Part shown: positions 10,931 through 23,180 of the stretch, one piece after another
Layout: the number at the start of each line of letters is the position of its first letter
How positions within the stretch are numbered: position 1 is the stretch's first letter
Origin: Atopsyche davidsoni
Lineage: Eukaryota > Arthropoda > Insecta > Trichoptera > Hydrobiosidae
NCBI GenBank assembly: GCA_022113835.1
Contig: JAILWY010000012.1
Span: forward strand, 6,572,001-6,636,000
Direction of reading: 5' to 3'
Length of the DNA stretch: 64,000 nucleotides
Made by a program: the position numbers and the translations under genes
Notes under the pieces: model-generated
Seen by the model: the letters and a program-made list of their open reading frames with translations, nothing else
The model's database searches: none
What the model was told of the DNA's origin: nothing

Positions 10931-12913
10931 GTTTTCCCTACTCTAAAGAAAAACGTAAAGGTCAATATATTTAAATGTTTACTCTAAACTTTGAAATAAT
11001 ACCAAAGTTTTTAAATGTATCACGGTAAAATACAAAGCAATAACTATAGTTTTTATTTCATTTTTCATTGAGAGATTTATTCTTCTAAATAAATGATATA
11101 AGGAAATTCTGATATTTTGTTGAGATTATATATTAAACTCTCACTGCTCTCGTGGGTGAAAAGTGTAATCTCGATGGATTTAGTTGATTTATTCAAGAGA
11201 GGCTGTTTTATTTATTTCTTTCTTTCAACACCACCCATCATGAAGAGACGATTCGAAAATTATTTTGTATGCTAAATGATATAACCGAAAGTCCCAGATT
11301 CATTTAAAGCAAATAGTGGAATGTTTGTTTCTCTTCGACTGGTCCCTTATGCTAACTAAATTTGCTAAAATTTTCAATCTGAATAAAGTGATAGTTGTAT
11401 TCATATTAAAGAATTGTTATTAAAACTTTTTCAAAGCAAATAGCATTATACACACGGTTACTTATACTATTTGTAATCGAGTAAAATATTCATCATGATT
11501 AGCGCTTGCCAGATAAGCGTTGACATTTAGCTGAGGTAAATTTCTAACTATGTAGTTATGATATAGATTATGTCGTTATATATCCAGAGAGCTGTCAAAT
11601 GAGCGGCATTCCTGGAGAAATTTGGTGTGTTAAGCAATTTTAACGTGAAAGGAGGTACACCGATGAATGTTTAGAAACTAAATAGAACTCTAATATGTAT
11701 AAGACGCCTGCAAATCCACTCACTTATGTACATAGATAATGTCAGAATACAAAAAGTATTTCATAAAGCACAAACTTACACGACAGGTAGATTATACTAT
11801 ATGAATGTATCAAATAATTTTTCACCAATTAATAATATCTGCAAATATAGAATATATCTTAAAAAATAAGATCTCGAAAATCTACTTTTAAAGTACGTAT
11901 ATACGTTATATAATTATATATATATATAGGTTTGATTTGGATTTTCAAATCAAATCTGTTTTATGACTATTAATAATAGCTCCATAAAAAATAGAAAGGA
12001 TTAGTTTGTAGGAGTTTAAGGTGTGGTGGAAATGTGCAATTAGGTTATTTGTTAACTCACGCCAAGGAAGTGCAAGGTTTGAGCAATGACCAGTGAAAAA
12101 ATGCTTTGATTTTTCATGATCTAGATTTGTTGAAGACATTTGTTGAACTTTTCTCATGTTGGAAACACGTCAGGGGAGATGGAAGGTCGTAACTAGCATG
12201 GTAGACTATAAACTGAGAAAAAATAATTATGATAGCAAGAAAGTGTTACGAAAATACTACATTGAATGCAAATTACCTTTTTTGCTATTTCATCGTTAAA
12301 TTAAAATATATTTAGTTCATTCAAGCTGTTTTATTTTAAGTAGTTTTTTAATTTTTAATATTAGTTATATAACTCAAGCAAAATATTATACAAATGATGT
12401 TTAAATGCCAGAAACATTCGTGTGGGTATGGCGAAGAAACAAAATAACGCTCAGTCATGTATAAAGAATACAGAATGCCCAAGACACGATTTCTATCACA
12501 AAATGAACATACTGAGTTATTCACGCGGTCGGTACTAATCAAATCAATTTATATTCACTATTTCTTCGCTTACAATTCATTCGCAAATATGTGGACAAAA
12601 TATAAAGGAAGCATGATTTAAGATTGAGGAGAAACAAAAAATAAATATCTTTCTGTTAACCCAGATTTCGAGCACTCGAAAACCTTTTCCTGCCAACAGA
12701 ATCTCAAATCGATGTCAACGGGCCTACGCTCGTCTTTTTTAGGTCGCGGGCGTGAGTTGTTTAGTATTAAATCTCTCTTTATGCGACTTAATAGTATTAG
12801 AGTATGTATGTACACAGCCCGTACTGTTTGGAAATTGATATAAAACATCTGTGAAACTAAAACTTGAATATGTTATTAAAACTGTATATGTAAAAATTTA
12901 TTTTATTGTATAG
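10931..12913. other. AT-rich non-coding stretch
   Basis: No gene recognised on either strand. Short minus-strand frames at 11945-12157, 12348-12542 and 12618-12848 have no domains. A (TA)n-like run lies at about 11913-11928. Confidence 0.6.
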
Positions 12914-12963
12914 GTGTCCCAAAATTAACGGAAGATTTGAATTTGTCGCCATTTTTGCAGTAA
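12914..12963 (+). repeat. Left terminal inverted repeat of MITE
   Basis: Reads GTGTCCCAAAATTAACGG at its outer end and ends at the inner TTTTTGCAGTAA. Pairs with 13085-13134 with one mismatch. Confidence 0.85.
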
Positions 12964-13084
12964 GTAAAAGGCTACCAAGCTTTCATTATTTTTGAAATAT
13001 TGTTCACTAATGAAGACACGTTGTTCTATCGCGTAACACTCCATTTTTACTAACCCTAAACTGTCAGCTGGTGTTCCCAAAACT

Positions 13085-13134
13085 TTACTGCAAAAATGGC
13101 GACAAATTCAAATCTTGCGTTAATTTTGGGACAC
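13085..13134 (-). repeat. Right terminal inverted repeat of MITE
   Basis: Inverted copy of the left end: starts TTTACTGCAAAAATGGCGAC and ends TTAATTTTGGGACAC. Single substitution relative to the left arm. Confidence 0.85.
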
Positions 13135-13269
13135 ACTTTATATATCTTGGAATGATAAAGATTGCTTATTAAGAAGGCTTCAATACAAAATTTTAAAAAT
13201 GTATGCCAAAGTTACAAATATAAAGTTTGTGACAGTATACATTGTTGTGTGTATCATTATATGTATCAC

Positions 13270-13470
13270 CCATTACATGTAGTGCGCGACGTTTTCCTTC
13301 TGGCTGAGATGTGTTCCGAACACGCCATAATGTTTAGAAGAATGGAGGAGACAATGCCGAGGACACAAACGGATGGACAACCATTCGCGAGGCGCTGCTT
13401 GCGGGAATAAGATATGCAAGTTGCTCATTACGCGGCGCCGCGGGTTGTCGACCGCGCCGGCGACGCCTGG
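13270..13470. other. GC-rich island beside the MITE
   Basis: CpG-rich block with GCGGCGCCGCGGG near 13432-13444 and a nearby CGCGCCGGCGACG. An 82-residue plus frame (13162-13410) crosses it without any recognised domain. Candidate regulatory element. Confidence 0.4.
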
Positions 13471-15110
13471 AGTGCATAATTAATTCAAGTGCAAATAATT
13501 GCACAAGCTAACGGCTTATGTAATACATAGTATTTCGTATTTAAAAATCAAACTCTAGAGAGTTTCTTGAGTCTTCGAAAATAAAGCTATAAAAAATATG
13601 TCAACTATTTCTGTCCTCTAACATATACTAAAAATATATTTTGTTTTGTTATATTTTTATAAATTCGATTTGTTGTGTATACCTCCATTTTATCTTAAAT
13701 ACTAAAATAAACTTTTTATAAAAATTAAAAGCGTAAAAATATAAAAAACGGAGATGAATAAATTGTGGCTATAAATAGATATTGTTTTCAGTATATATCA
13801 TATTTCAATAGTTTGAAATGCGGTTTTATATAACTATATTTCAAAAATATATATGCTTCATTTTTTATATACCTAAAGATATATACAAAATAACTAAAAT
13901 AATAGTGAAAAATTTTATGCAGTACTGATTCGACAATAACTGTATATTAATAAGTGGTTTTTAAATATAACATACTTTTGAGTTGTATTAAATTATCGGC
14001 AAAACTATACATAAACTGTATTTTTCATTGATTTTTGATAAAGCGTAATTATAAAATAATCTTAAATTTTATTATTAGCTATCTCTTAGAACATCGTACT
14101 GACTAGCAACCGTCGCAAATTAAAATCAGTTTTGGTTCTTTTTGTCTTTAAAAAAATTAACATTTGAACATATATAATATTAGTAATAAAACTTTTTTAT
14201 ATAAATTTGTATAACATGAAAAATATAATAAAGAGAACAAATTCCTGTGAAATAACATAAATATCTGAGATATTCTAACCTACCTAAAGAATATATGAGA
14301 GTTATTTATTTTCTACTTTTCCCTTCAATTTAAATTGTAGTGGAATTTTTATGGAAATAAAAATATTTTTTCTTCAACAGGTTAAATAAGTCGTGAAATT
14401 CCATATTGAAATATTTGTAGCAGGAATTTTACTCGATAAAGCACGACCTCGGATATTTTTATCGTTAAATTAAAGTAGTATGATACAATGGGGGGCGGCG
14501 CGATGTATTGTATGTCAAATGGCTTGCGAAAGTACAGACATGTTTATCTATTGCTATTACAAAAAAAACGATTACTGTTTATTTTTTTTCATAATAGATA
14601 TAGTATTATTTTTTGTTGGGCTTTAATATATTCAGCAAAGTAGCAAACATAATTATTTTTTGATAAATGAGTAATGTAGGCAAATAGAATAAAAATGATA
14701 TAAATATCACATATAATAATCATATTTTATAAAATTTAATCAACCATGTTTTTTTAAAATTTGACTTATATATTTTAAAATCTACAAAAAATTATATCAC
14801 AATGTTTGAGATATAATTGTTTTTATATATTTTTTTTTAATAAATGTTTGTTGGTGAATAAATCACTTATAAAGCAGACCGTAGAAGGCATATATTTACA
14901 TTTATGGATTTTTTATATAGACAAAAATCATTATTTAATATTTTAAAATTGAAACCAATATTTTTTTAGTTAAACTTTATCAGTATAATTCACATTGAAA
15001 GTTATTTTATTTCAGTTTTATTATAGATCCAGAAATTCTTTTCTTTTTAAAATTATTTGAAATATGAGTACGATCAAAATGCTTTATTTATTGCTAAATA
15101 TTTAATACAG
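13471..15110. other. Extreme AT-rich desert
   Basis: The most AT-rich part of the window; 14701-14760 contains only 7 G/C in 60 bases by hand count. No open frame, structured repeat or motif cluster. It separates the MITE and its island from the next GC-containing segment. Confidence 0.75.
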
Positions 15111-16800
15111 CTTCTGTGATTCTGTAAGGAATACCTGCAGAAGACTTAATAGTATCTTGATTCGAGTTTCACGAAGATTAAAATAGTAACAGAAAAGCAG
15201 AGTTGCCGGAGGTCTTAAATTCCATTCGATACAAAGCGAAACGTTCCTCTGTGAATCTTAAAATACCGCTCTTTGTGTAACTGCAATACCTGATTCAATT
15301 ACTTTACGTAAATTTATGAGAATGCAAAATAAAATATAATAAATAATTAAATAATATAAAAATATAAATATGTTCATGCCCATGTAACATCTAGCGCACC
15401 AGCAAATAGCTTATGTAAAATAACATCTGGTAAAATATGTATATAAACGTTATTTTTTAGTAAACCTTTGAGTATTTGTACTAAAATAATAACCACTATA
15501 TTCTAAGAAATTTATAGATTCTATTCTCGGTAAATAATTCTACTGTAGAACAACAGTGTTTAACTTTTTCTTTAATGTGCGATAATTAAAGTAGAAAGTG
15601 AACTTTACAGTAGTAAAACAATTACACAGCAGCCCGTATACTAATTCATACAAAAAGTCCATTTCACGTAATGTTCAACTTAGTCCAGGGAGTAAATAAA
15701 AACAATTTAAATTAGTATAAACGTCTCATAACTCTTAACGATAAAGGGACATTTAAGCAGTAAATTGTGTAACTGGAGGAATACATTTTGGACTTAGTGA
15801 AATTAATATAAATGGCCGGTGAGTTTGTCCAGTTGGTAGGTATACCACATAACTCAGGCCAGGTGAAATTGACTTGTGGAGTATTTGAATTTTATGGACG
15901 CCCAGACCAGAAGAAGTCGCATAAGACGGCGGTTTAATGCGTCACACGCGTCCGCCTAAGAAAATACTGAAGCGAAATGTTCCGTTTGCTTAAAACAACA
16001 CTTGGAAGTAAAACACGTGAACAATAAAAAAAACTAGTGATGGAGTCAAAACTATTTAATCACACTCAAGGAGTTCCATAAAAAGCCATATTCATAAGGT
16101 ATGTCTATAAATATACAAGGTCTTGCAGTTCATTAAATAGGATAATAATACAGTGGCAAAGTATACACTTCTACTCAAAGAGTTGTCTGGGTTAGATTAA
16201 GTTACCTTCCGAGCTGCAGTTGATAAATGCCAAATGATCCGGGAGATGTACGAATACTTCAAAATGACATCAGAACTACCACGAGTCTCACATTGAACAA
16301 GTATCCGGCTAAAAATACAAAACAGCACTGACCGTTGAATCACACTGCATATCAAAGATAACTGTCTCTGTGCGAGTAGTCTTCAGAACTAAATTTTCTC
16401 ACGCTGATATTTCATTTTAATTTAGTTCAGCGATGATTCAGATTGTGAAGTAGGCGTGAAAAGAGCAGGTATGCATTTTATTGAAATATAAACCCCGAAA
16501 GAGCGCTATGTGCGTCTTCGTGAAATAAGAAGAATCAGCGATTTAATTTAGTTTATGTGTGAACTATATGTCAACAGGTAATATAAGCGAATGCTCTCCG
16601 TGTGTATTTTGAAGTTATGCATTCTTCATGCCCTGTGTAGTCAAAACACGGCTGGGAATGCGAGCTTAAGTGACCCGCATGTCTGAATGGTTTCACTTGC
16701 ATTTTGTTAAGGCGGTTATTTCTAGACGTACCTAATGAGGCACATATGTCGCAGCGAACGAAGGACAGAAAGCGGCTAGGGCGCAACGTTAGAGATTGTG
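15111..16800. other. Non-coding stretch of mixed composition
   Basis: AT-rich with moderate GC at about 15880-16000 (CGTCACACGCGTCCGCC-type sequence) and 16150-16800. No gene recognised. Confidence 0.55.
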
Positions 16801-18520
16801 TTGCATTTCAACCAAAAATAAAAGATTAACCAGGATTAGAACAGGACAGAAAAATATGAGTACAACTGTAACACTTTTGATAATTATATTTTGTGGTGAC
16901 AAACCGTATTGATTTGAAATATTATGCTGTCGCTAGTGAAAATCTCTCTTCCCCCGGATGAGAATGATATATGGCTACATGAGAATAGTATGAGCTGTGT
17001 ATAGTTAGAGTCAGAAATTACAAATATGAGTCCAGAGTTGGAGTTTTCCGCAGTACTTTAAACAACACATAAAAATGCTATAATATGTTTTATTTTAATT
17101 TGTACATCAATTTTTGCTAAATTATTGCTATTATTATATTGGAAACCGAAACGGTATATTCTAAATTATGATTCCCACGAACAAAATTATATTTAATAAC
17201 TGAGTATTAGTTGAGTTGAAGATAAATAAACCAATTTACTGATTTAAAATAAATGATTTATTCAATCTGAAAAACTAAACTAATAAAGCCAGATTAAATT
17301 TTAAAGTATTTTTATTTTCTAATAGAATTTAAAGTTGAATCGATTTTTACAAATTCTCGGGCCTAAAAAGCAGAGCTCAGTTTTATGGAGTAATTGGTAT
17401 TTATCTTAAAATTTTCTCCCGGCACTCTTACGAGGGCAGGCCGATAAGGTCGAGTCCAAATTGAAAATTAGCCCCTGCGATGCTCATAAATCAGACAGAA
17501 ATTATTTGAACAGCTCTCCCGCTTGGAGATTTATGCGCTCGATATTTCCGTGTTTGTAATAGTATTACGATATCCCTGTTCGTTTTTCTATTCCCATTGT
17601 ATTTTTGGGTATCGCCCTGCACACTTTTCTATCCGATGGCTGACAAGGGCGGCTCGTGGTTTATTGTTGAAATAATTATTTTTATTTATTACTTGATTTT
17701 TATAAATATTAGAATCAGTCAGTATTATGATATTTATTACGCGACACCAGCATAAAATATTGCAAATCGTTTTTGAGTACATACTTCGTATTTTATCACA
17801 CGTATCACAGTACTGGTTGATAGTATGTATAACAACAATGCAAGCATAATGACGATCTGTGACGTCATAAAAGTTAACCCTTTTCCATTCAACGATTGAT
17901 TGATTTTAGGGATAAGTAAAAACTTAAAACACTTGCGTATAGTTCAAGAGAGACCCCACACTAATGCGGTGTATATTTCTCATACTGTAGAAGCCCCCGT
18001 TTGGGCCACAGCCGCCGTTGGAGCCGGCACAGAAAGGAAACGAGAAACACTTAAAATGATTGTAAGCAACTCTCGGGAGTCGCGATGTACGCACGATATT
18101 TATAGTTGCTTTTCCAAAATTTATTGCGAGAATCTATGAGATCCCGCCATGATTTTTCATCCAAGAAGTGATCCCGCTCGTCTAATGAACGCCAGTATAT
18201 TTATTAAATAACTTGGACTCGGTTCTGGACCGAGGCAGGAGCTCGGGGCTTCCTTCTCCTCTATCTTCCCGTAGGAGGGGATTCTCTTGAATTATAATAA
18301 GATATTTCATTTTGAGATATTTGAATTTCCATAATTTAAATACAAATATTATTACCTTGTGCTATTAAGTATCCCCAATACTTTCTTTGATAATATAAAT
18401 ATTTAAATGCTTTATGAATTAAACTACATTTATATTTTATAAAATTGTATTCGTTGTGTTTATTTTGTGATAATTTGTTTAAAATTAACGCATTTAATTA
18501 CTTTGGAGGAAGTAGACGCA
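16801..18520. other. Non-coding stretch of mixed composition
   Basis: Moderate GC at 17380-17640 and 17930-18280, AT-rich elsewhere. A TGATTGATT Exd/Hox-type word lies at 17897-17905. The open frame across 17900-18139 starts only at TTG. It could be read as following a TTTTAG acceptor, but no known protein was recognised. Confidence 0.5.
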
Positions 18521-18900
18521 GTCGTCACTAACCGATTCTTTGGTCATGCGTGTAGCCAAGAAAACGCATCGTAAAATATCAAATGAATGTTTTTGGATCA
18601 ACTCGCGCATAAAAATACCCGTAATGTTCTCAGACGGCTATCGTTGCAACAATAACAAAGCCTCGCAAGGCTAATTAGCACGACCGAGCGAGAATCGAGA
18701 GCGGCATTTCTTCAAGTCAAAATCCAAAACAAGATGGCGGAGTGACGGACGGCCGTGGGGGGAGGGGAGGGGGGGGGGTGCAGGGGAGGGGAGGGGGCGC
18801 GGGGGACAGGGCCCGTGAAGTGTGTGATTTATAGCGGCCAAGTGTAAGGAGGGGCGGGGAACACGTGCGGGGAATAAAACTCAGGGCGGGTCGGGGCCAC
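18521..18900 (+). promoter_or_regulatory. GC-rich promoter-like island
   Basis: A strongly GC-rich block containing CAAGATGGCGG at 18730-18740 (the Pho/YY1-type motif), a long purine G-tract and a CACGTG E-box at 18862-18867. From 18736 to the splice donor at 19019 there is no ATG on the + strand, as expected of a leader. No clear TATA box. Taken together this fits a TATA-less promoter or a Polycomb-response-type element; the start site is a guess near 18895. Confidence 0.4.
18757..18805 (+). repeat. G-rich tract with quadruplex potential
   Basis: Repeated runs of four or more G separated by single A or short linkers (GGGGGGAGGGGAGGGGGGGG and onward). Several G4 tracts lie within 50 bp. On the complementary strand this is a polypyrimidine tract. 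Confidence 0.7.
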
Positions 18901-19018
18901 ACTGTGCGACGTGAAAATCAAAACAAATAAAATATATTTTATACTTCTCTTAATCTAAAATTAGCCGTGCGACACAAGTAACGCATTGATACAAGCACAG
19001 TGTAACAAAAATACACCG
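18895..19018 (+). other. Possible first non-coding exon ending at a splice donor
   Basis: The stretch after the GC-rich island lacks ATG and ends CACCG followed by GTGAGTAT at 19019-19026, close to the animal 5' splice-site consensus. The 5' end is only estimated. This would be an untranslated leader of a + strand gene whose next exon is downstream, possibly far away. The alternative is a chance donor beside a non-coding island. Confidence 0.3.
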
Positions 19019-19020
19019 GT

Positions 19021-20740
19021 GAGTATAGCTACTAATAAATTTTATCTTCAATTGTGGATTTGATTTAATTAAATTTTTAACTGAAAATTTACTATAACAT
19101 GTTTACTTTTGAAAAAAATATAAATATAGTCTATTATCAATATTTACTATAGATATAAATAATTTTTCAAATAACTATTTGCTATTCTATAAAATACACA
19201 TTTATAAAAATGTTAATTATTTTGCAGTTTTTTTTTTATCGTTACCGAACTACATGTGATGGTAAGTGTTGATGCTTTTCAACATACATTAGACGTAGAT
19301 GTATCAAAACACGAAATTTTTATTATAAATGATTGAATACAAGTTTTAAAGTTATCTATTGTATAATTTAGTAGTATAATTAAAAAATATACTCGTTGAA
19401 ATGTTTTGGTTATTTTATACGTGTGTTCGGTAAAGGTGTGAATTCGCCCCAAGGAGGTCTTTCGACACGCATCAGTATACTAGTGGCCAGTGTTCCTTTA
19501 ACGCTGTGAATTAGCTGGATTATTAGAAGTGTGTTTAAAACACTGAACTCAGTGTTAATCAAAATATCTCGATTGAAATAAAACTAATGGATTGTCAAAG
19601 AAATTAAGTAAAATAATTTGCAATAAACTTAATAAGTTTCTGTTTAATTAACCGGTCTAGCTAATATAACCATTTACTAAAGTATGGAACTTCTCAAATG
19701 AAACCTATTCACAAAAACTATTAATCTCTTAAACTTGAACAAAGGTACTTTGTTCAATATAATTTTAGGTTAATAAATCATTTTTTCAAAAAAGTTTCGC
19801 TATACAATAAATCCGTTGTCTCTAAATTAACACAAAAAATTAAAAGTTTCTTTTGAAAAACCAGCAAAAAATGAAGTGTAAAAGTAGCGGAAAAATCAGC
19901 CGTGGAATTTTTTTAGGGGTTGCAAATGGAGCGAAAAAAAGAAGGATTTGCGACGCCTCTTTATCATCCCTTAGACATTCTTCAGGACTTTCTATGGTTT
20001 AAAGAGAGGTGTGGTCGTGATTTTACTCCTTCCGGAAAGTTCCACAAAAACCCTTACATAAAACTGAAATATGTGAGCTTCAAGCTTACTTAAAGTCAGA
20101 AAATTATTGATCAACTCTATAATAATAACTTTCGGCCGTTATTTCCAACTCGGTCGAAGTGGTATTTTTTAATATTGAAAAGTTGGCGAGAGTTGGGGAG
20201 ATTTACAGTATGTTTTTGTGTAAGATTTTGCTAAATAATTGATATAATAATTTTAACAACTCAGAAAAGTAAAAAATATGCTTTTTTGAATCGTGAAACT
20301 ATGCTAAAATATTTCATTATAATTTACCGTTACTAGATAAACATATTCACTTAACAAGAAAACTAATAGCGTAGATTTATAAGAATTTTCTTACTAATAT
20401 ATGCTATTAAAGTATACATAAGCATGCTTATAGTAATATTTGCAAGAATCATGATACTTAAAAAAATTAAGTTAGCTATTATTTTTCATTGATTAAAAAA
20501 CATCACAAATTCGTAAGTACCTTTGTAATTTCGTACAATTTACTTTTTTGTCAAAATAAAAAAAATATGATATATTCAGAAATTCGTTTATTTTTGTAAC
20601 TTCCGTTGTTATTCTCGCATTTAAATATTTTTCATATCAAGTATTTAGGTACATTTTAGCATAGTTATCAATACGGGACAAAGTTTAAATATTTTTTAAT
20701 TATTTAAAGTCTTTTATGCGTAACAGTAACGCTTGTATAA
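19021..20740. other. AT-rich non-coding stretch
   Basis: If the 18.9-19.02 kb exon is real, this is the start of its intron. Small GC patches at 19435-19520 and 19900-20050. Nothing else recognised. Confidence 0.55.
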
Positions 20741-21070
20741 ATTAACCAAGCTTCCGTTATCTGGGTGGAAAAATACATGTCTCACGTAGCGACTAACAAG
20801 CATTGAACCAAACTTATCCATCTGAATCACATTTCTGATAAGGGCTCAGATTTGGTCGCCGCGTGCATACCAACGGGCGGGCCTCACCTGTCTCGAATAC
20901 AAATTCACACCTGAAGCGATGCCCGGCGCCGCGGCTCTCATTACGCCGTACAATTAACGGCCGTTGTAGTCTCATCGCGATTCCAGGTGTAACTCGTCAT
21001 TGCCGCTGTAACTACAGACCAAACAGCGGCCATTTTACGACGGGTGCCAATATTTATAAATATTCCAATA
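20741..21070. other. GC-enriched island
   Basis: CpG-containing block (CGGGCGGGCC near 20873-20882, GCCCGGCGCCGCGGC near 20920-20934). The plus frame through it begins only at GTG, so no gene is called. Confidence 0.4.
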
Positions 21071-21289
21071 AGCAAATAAAACTTCGCTTTAAGGCAGTTT
21101 TATTCACAAACTAAAAATGCAAATTCCCTCATGATTGAATCATACTTAAAACGATAAAATTAAATTAGATTCAACGGATGTATGTATTTAAATTTTACTT
21201 AAGCAGTAAAAGGCTAGAGAGTTTTATATCGTCAACATATAAAATATATATTTAAGTTTGATGTTACAAGTATTTTGGATATTCGTATG

Positions 21290-21600
21290 ACTTTTCAAAT
21301 CGTCAAAGCACTTGTTACCAAGAACACGTCGCGTCGGGTATTCTGGTGTTTACAGGCCGAGAGAATACACGAGTTATTGTTAGAGTAGTCCAAGGATATG
21401 GTTAATGCCAAGAATATGGCTAAATGTCTGGTTTTGGCATTTGAAATAGATGAACTGCAGGACATACTGTCTGGTCGGGGTGTCGCTGCCGCCACGAGGA
21501 CCGGCGGGGAATACCAATCGAGCGACGCGTCCCGGGGAGCATTCTATTCAATACTTTATAATGAAATGAAGCTCTGACGCATTGTGAATCCGTTATAAGG
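21290..21600. other. GC-enriched patch
   Basis: Moderate GC with CpG at 21470-21540. The minus frame 21295-21495 has no recognised domain. Candidate non-coding element. Confidence 0.35.
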
Positions 21601-23180
21601 AGACTGTTGAGTAGGTCTTGAGAAAATATATTGATTTTACAGTCACATCAGTATTCGACAGGCAAATGCTGTAAAAAAACTGATTTATAAAACGGCATTT
21701 AAAAATAATCATATGTAAAGTTTTTTGTATTAAATGATATAATTGTTGATATCGATAAAACGTGAATCTTGATAACTCATCACTTTTAATAAATTAAATG
21801 ATAAATAAAATGTGGTCCTGATTATATACGATCGTATATAGGTTAAATTTTAGCTTTTAAAATATGTTTATGATAATAAGTTGATTTATTAAATATAAAA
21901 TCGAAAATGATATGATGTAACTTAAAGAAAATACCAACAATATTGAGAGAATAAAGAAATAGCAAGCTTTATTGTAAAACTGGTGATTCTCAAAAATATG
22001 CACGTTTGAATAAATAGGAGCAAAATTATCTCTAAATAATTTTATTAAAATTTATGAAATTATGAATAATACATAACAACCATTGAATTAACTGAATAAG
22101 AAATACGTTTACTTTATGTCCAAATTTGTTATTCGAAGAAACCAATTATAAACATAAAATTCAAAAAGAAATATTTGTTTTTATTTTTAAAAATGTATTG
22201 CAATCCATTCAACACTCTTAAGTAATCTGTTACATCAAACTTTAACGGTTATGAAACCCGATTAGGATAATATACAAGGAAAGGATACTAATGTTGACAC
22301 TTGAGCGAGAATTAAAACGGAAAAAAGGTAACAATTAGAATAATGGTGGAGGCAAAGCAATGATTAATGCTCCAGATAAAATGGATTGTTAAACGGTCAC
22401 CAGTATTTAATTTATAAAAGCTTCAGAGTAATTATTGTAATTAAATAATCTAACGAATTCGTTCATTGTTCGTACAAGACTGCGTGTCCGGTTGGGTGTG
22501 TTGAAAAATAATTAAGGCTTTGATGATATTCTGCTCCGTTGTGATACGAGAGTGCCCACGCAGGTACTCATTAGCATTTGGCTTCAAGGTGATGGCTGAG
22601 GCGAGTCGAATTCATTTTAGTTATGTAAGTATTCTGATGCGAATTGAAAACGTTATTGTAAGTATCGTTCTTAAATGTATAATTGAAGATAACCATTCCA
22701 TCGTTACCGTTTGTGATTTGTCTATTAATAAATGTACGCAAACAACACAATAAAATATAAAACCCATAAATTCATAGTATTTCATAAATTTATCTGTAAT
22801 TAAATATTTGGTTGAGTATATATAATTTATACTAGGAGATATTTATTTTTCTATTTGGCTTCTTTTACTTTGATGAGTAGATTTTAATTCAGTAGCAACT
22901 TATCTAGTACTTTATATAGAAGTGCGCATCTCTTTAGTAATAATAATGTACTCCAAATACACAGCAATGTGTCAAAGTCAAATAACAGTGTACACCGAAT
23001 TAAGTAACATTGTAATAAATCATAATTACGAAATGATTTAATGATCAAAGACAAACATTAGTTGTAACGTTGTATTAGCCGATAATTAATGAACAGTTTT
23101 CATTAATTACCCAAACATGATGCCTTGTGTCATAAACACTAACCATAATAAAGGTGCTTTAATTACTTACAAAAACCCCC
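21601..23180. other. AT-rich non-coding stretch
   Basis: No gene recognised. The 18-bp palindrome at 21823-21840 is listed separately. A 77-residue frame at 22520-22753 shows no domain. Confidence 0.6.
21823..21840. repeat. Perfect 18-bp palindrome
   Basis: TATATACGATCGTATATA is identical to its reverse complement, with no spacer. It could be a dimer-binding site or a chance palindrome in AT-rich DNA. Confidence 0.7.

Larger units (their letters stand above)
12914..13134. mobile_element. MITE-like element with 49-bp terminal inverted repeats
   Basis: The left end (GTGTCCCAAAATTAACGG... from 12914) is repeated in inverted orientation ending at 13134. Over about 49 bp the arms differ at one base (AACGGAAG against AACGCAAG). 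Total length is 221 bp, too short for a transposase, so it is non-autonomous. TA dinucleotides lie near both ends (12911-12912 and 13139-13140), which suggests a Tc1/mariner-type origin, but they are not placed symmetrically and no clean target-site duplication is seen. The near-identity of the arms points to fairly recent insertion or to selection for a hairpin. Confidence 0.85.
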
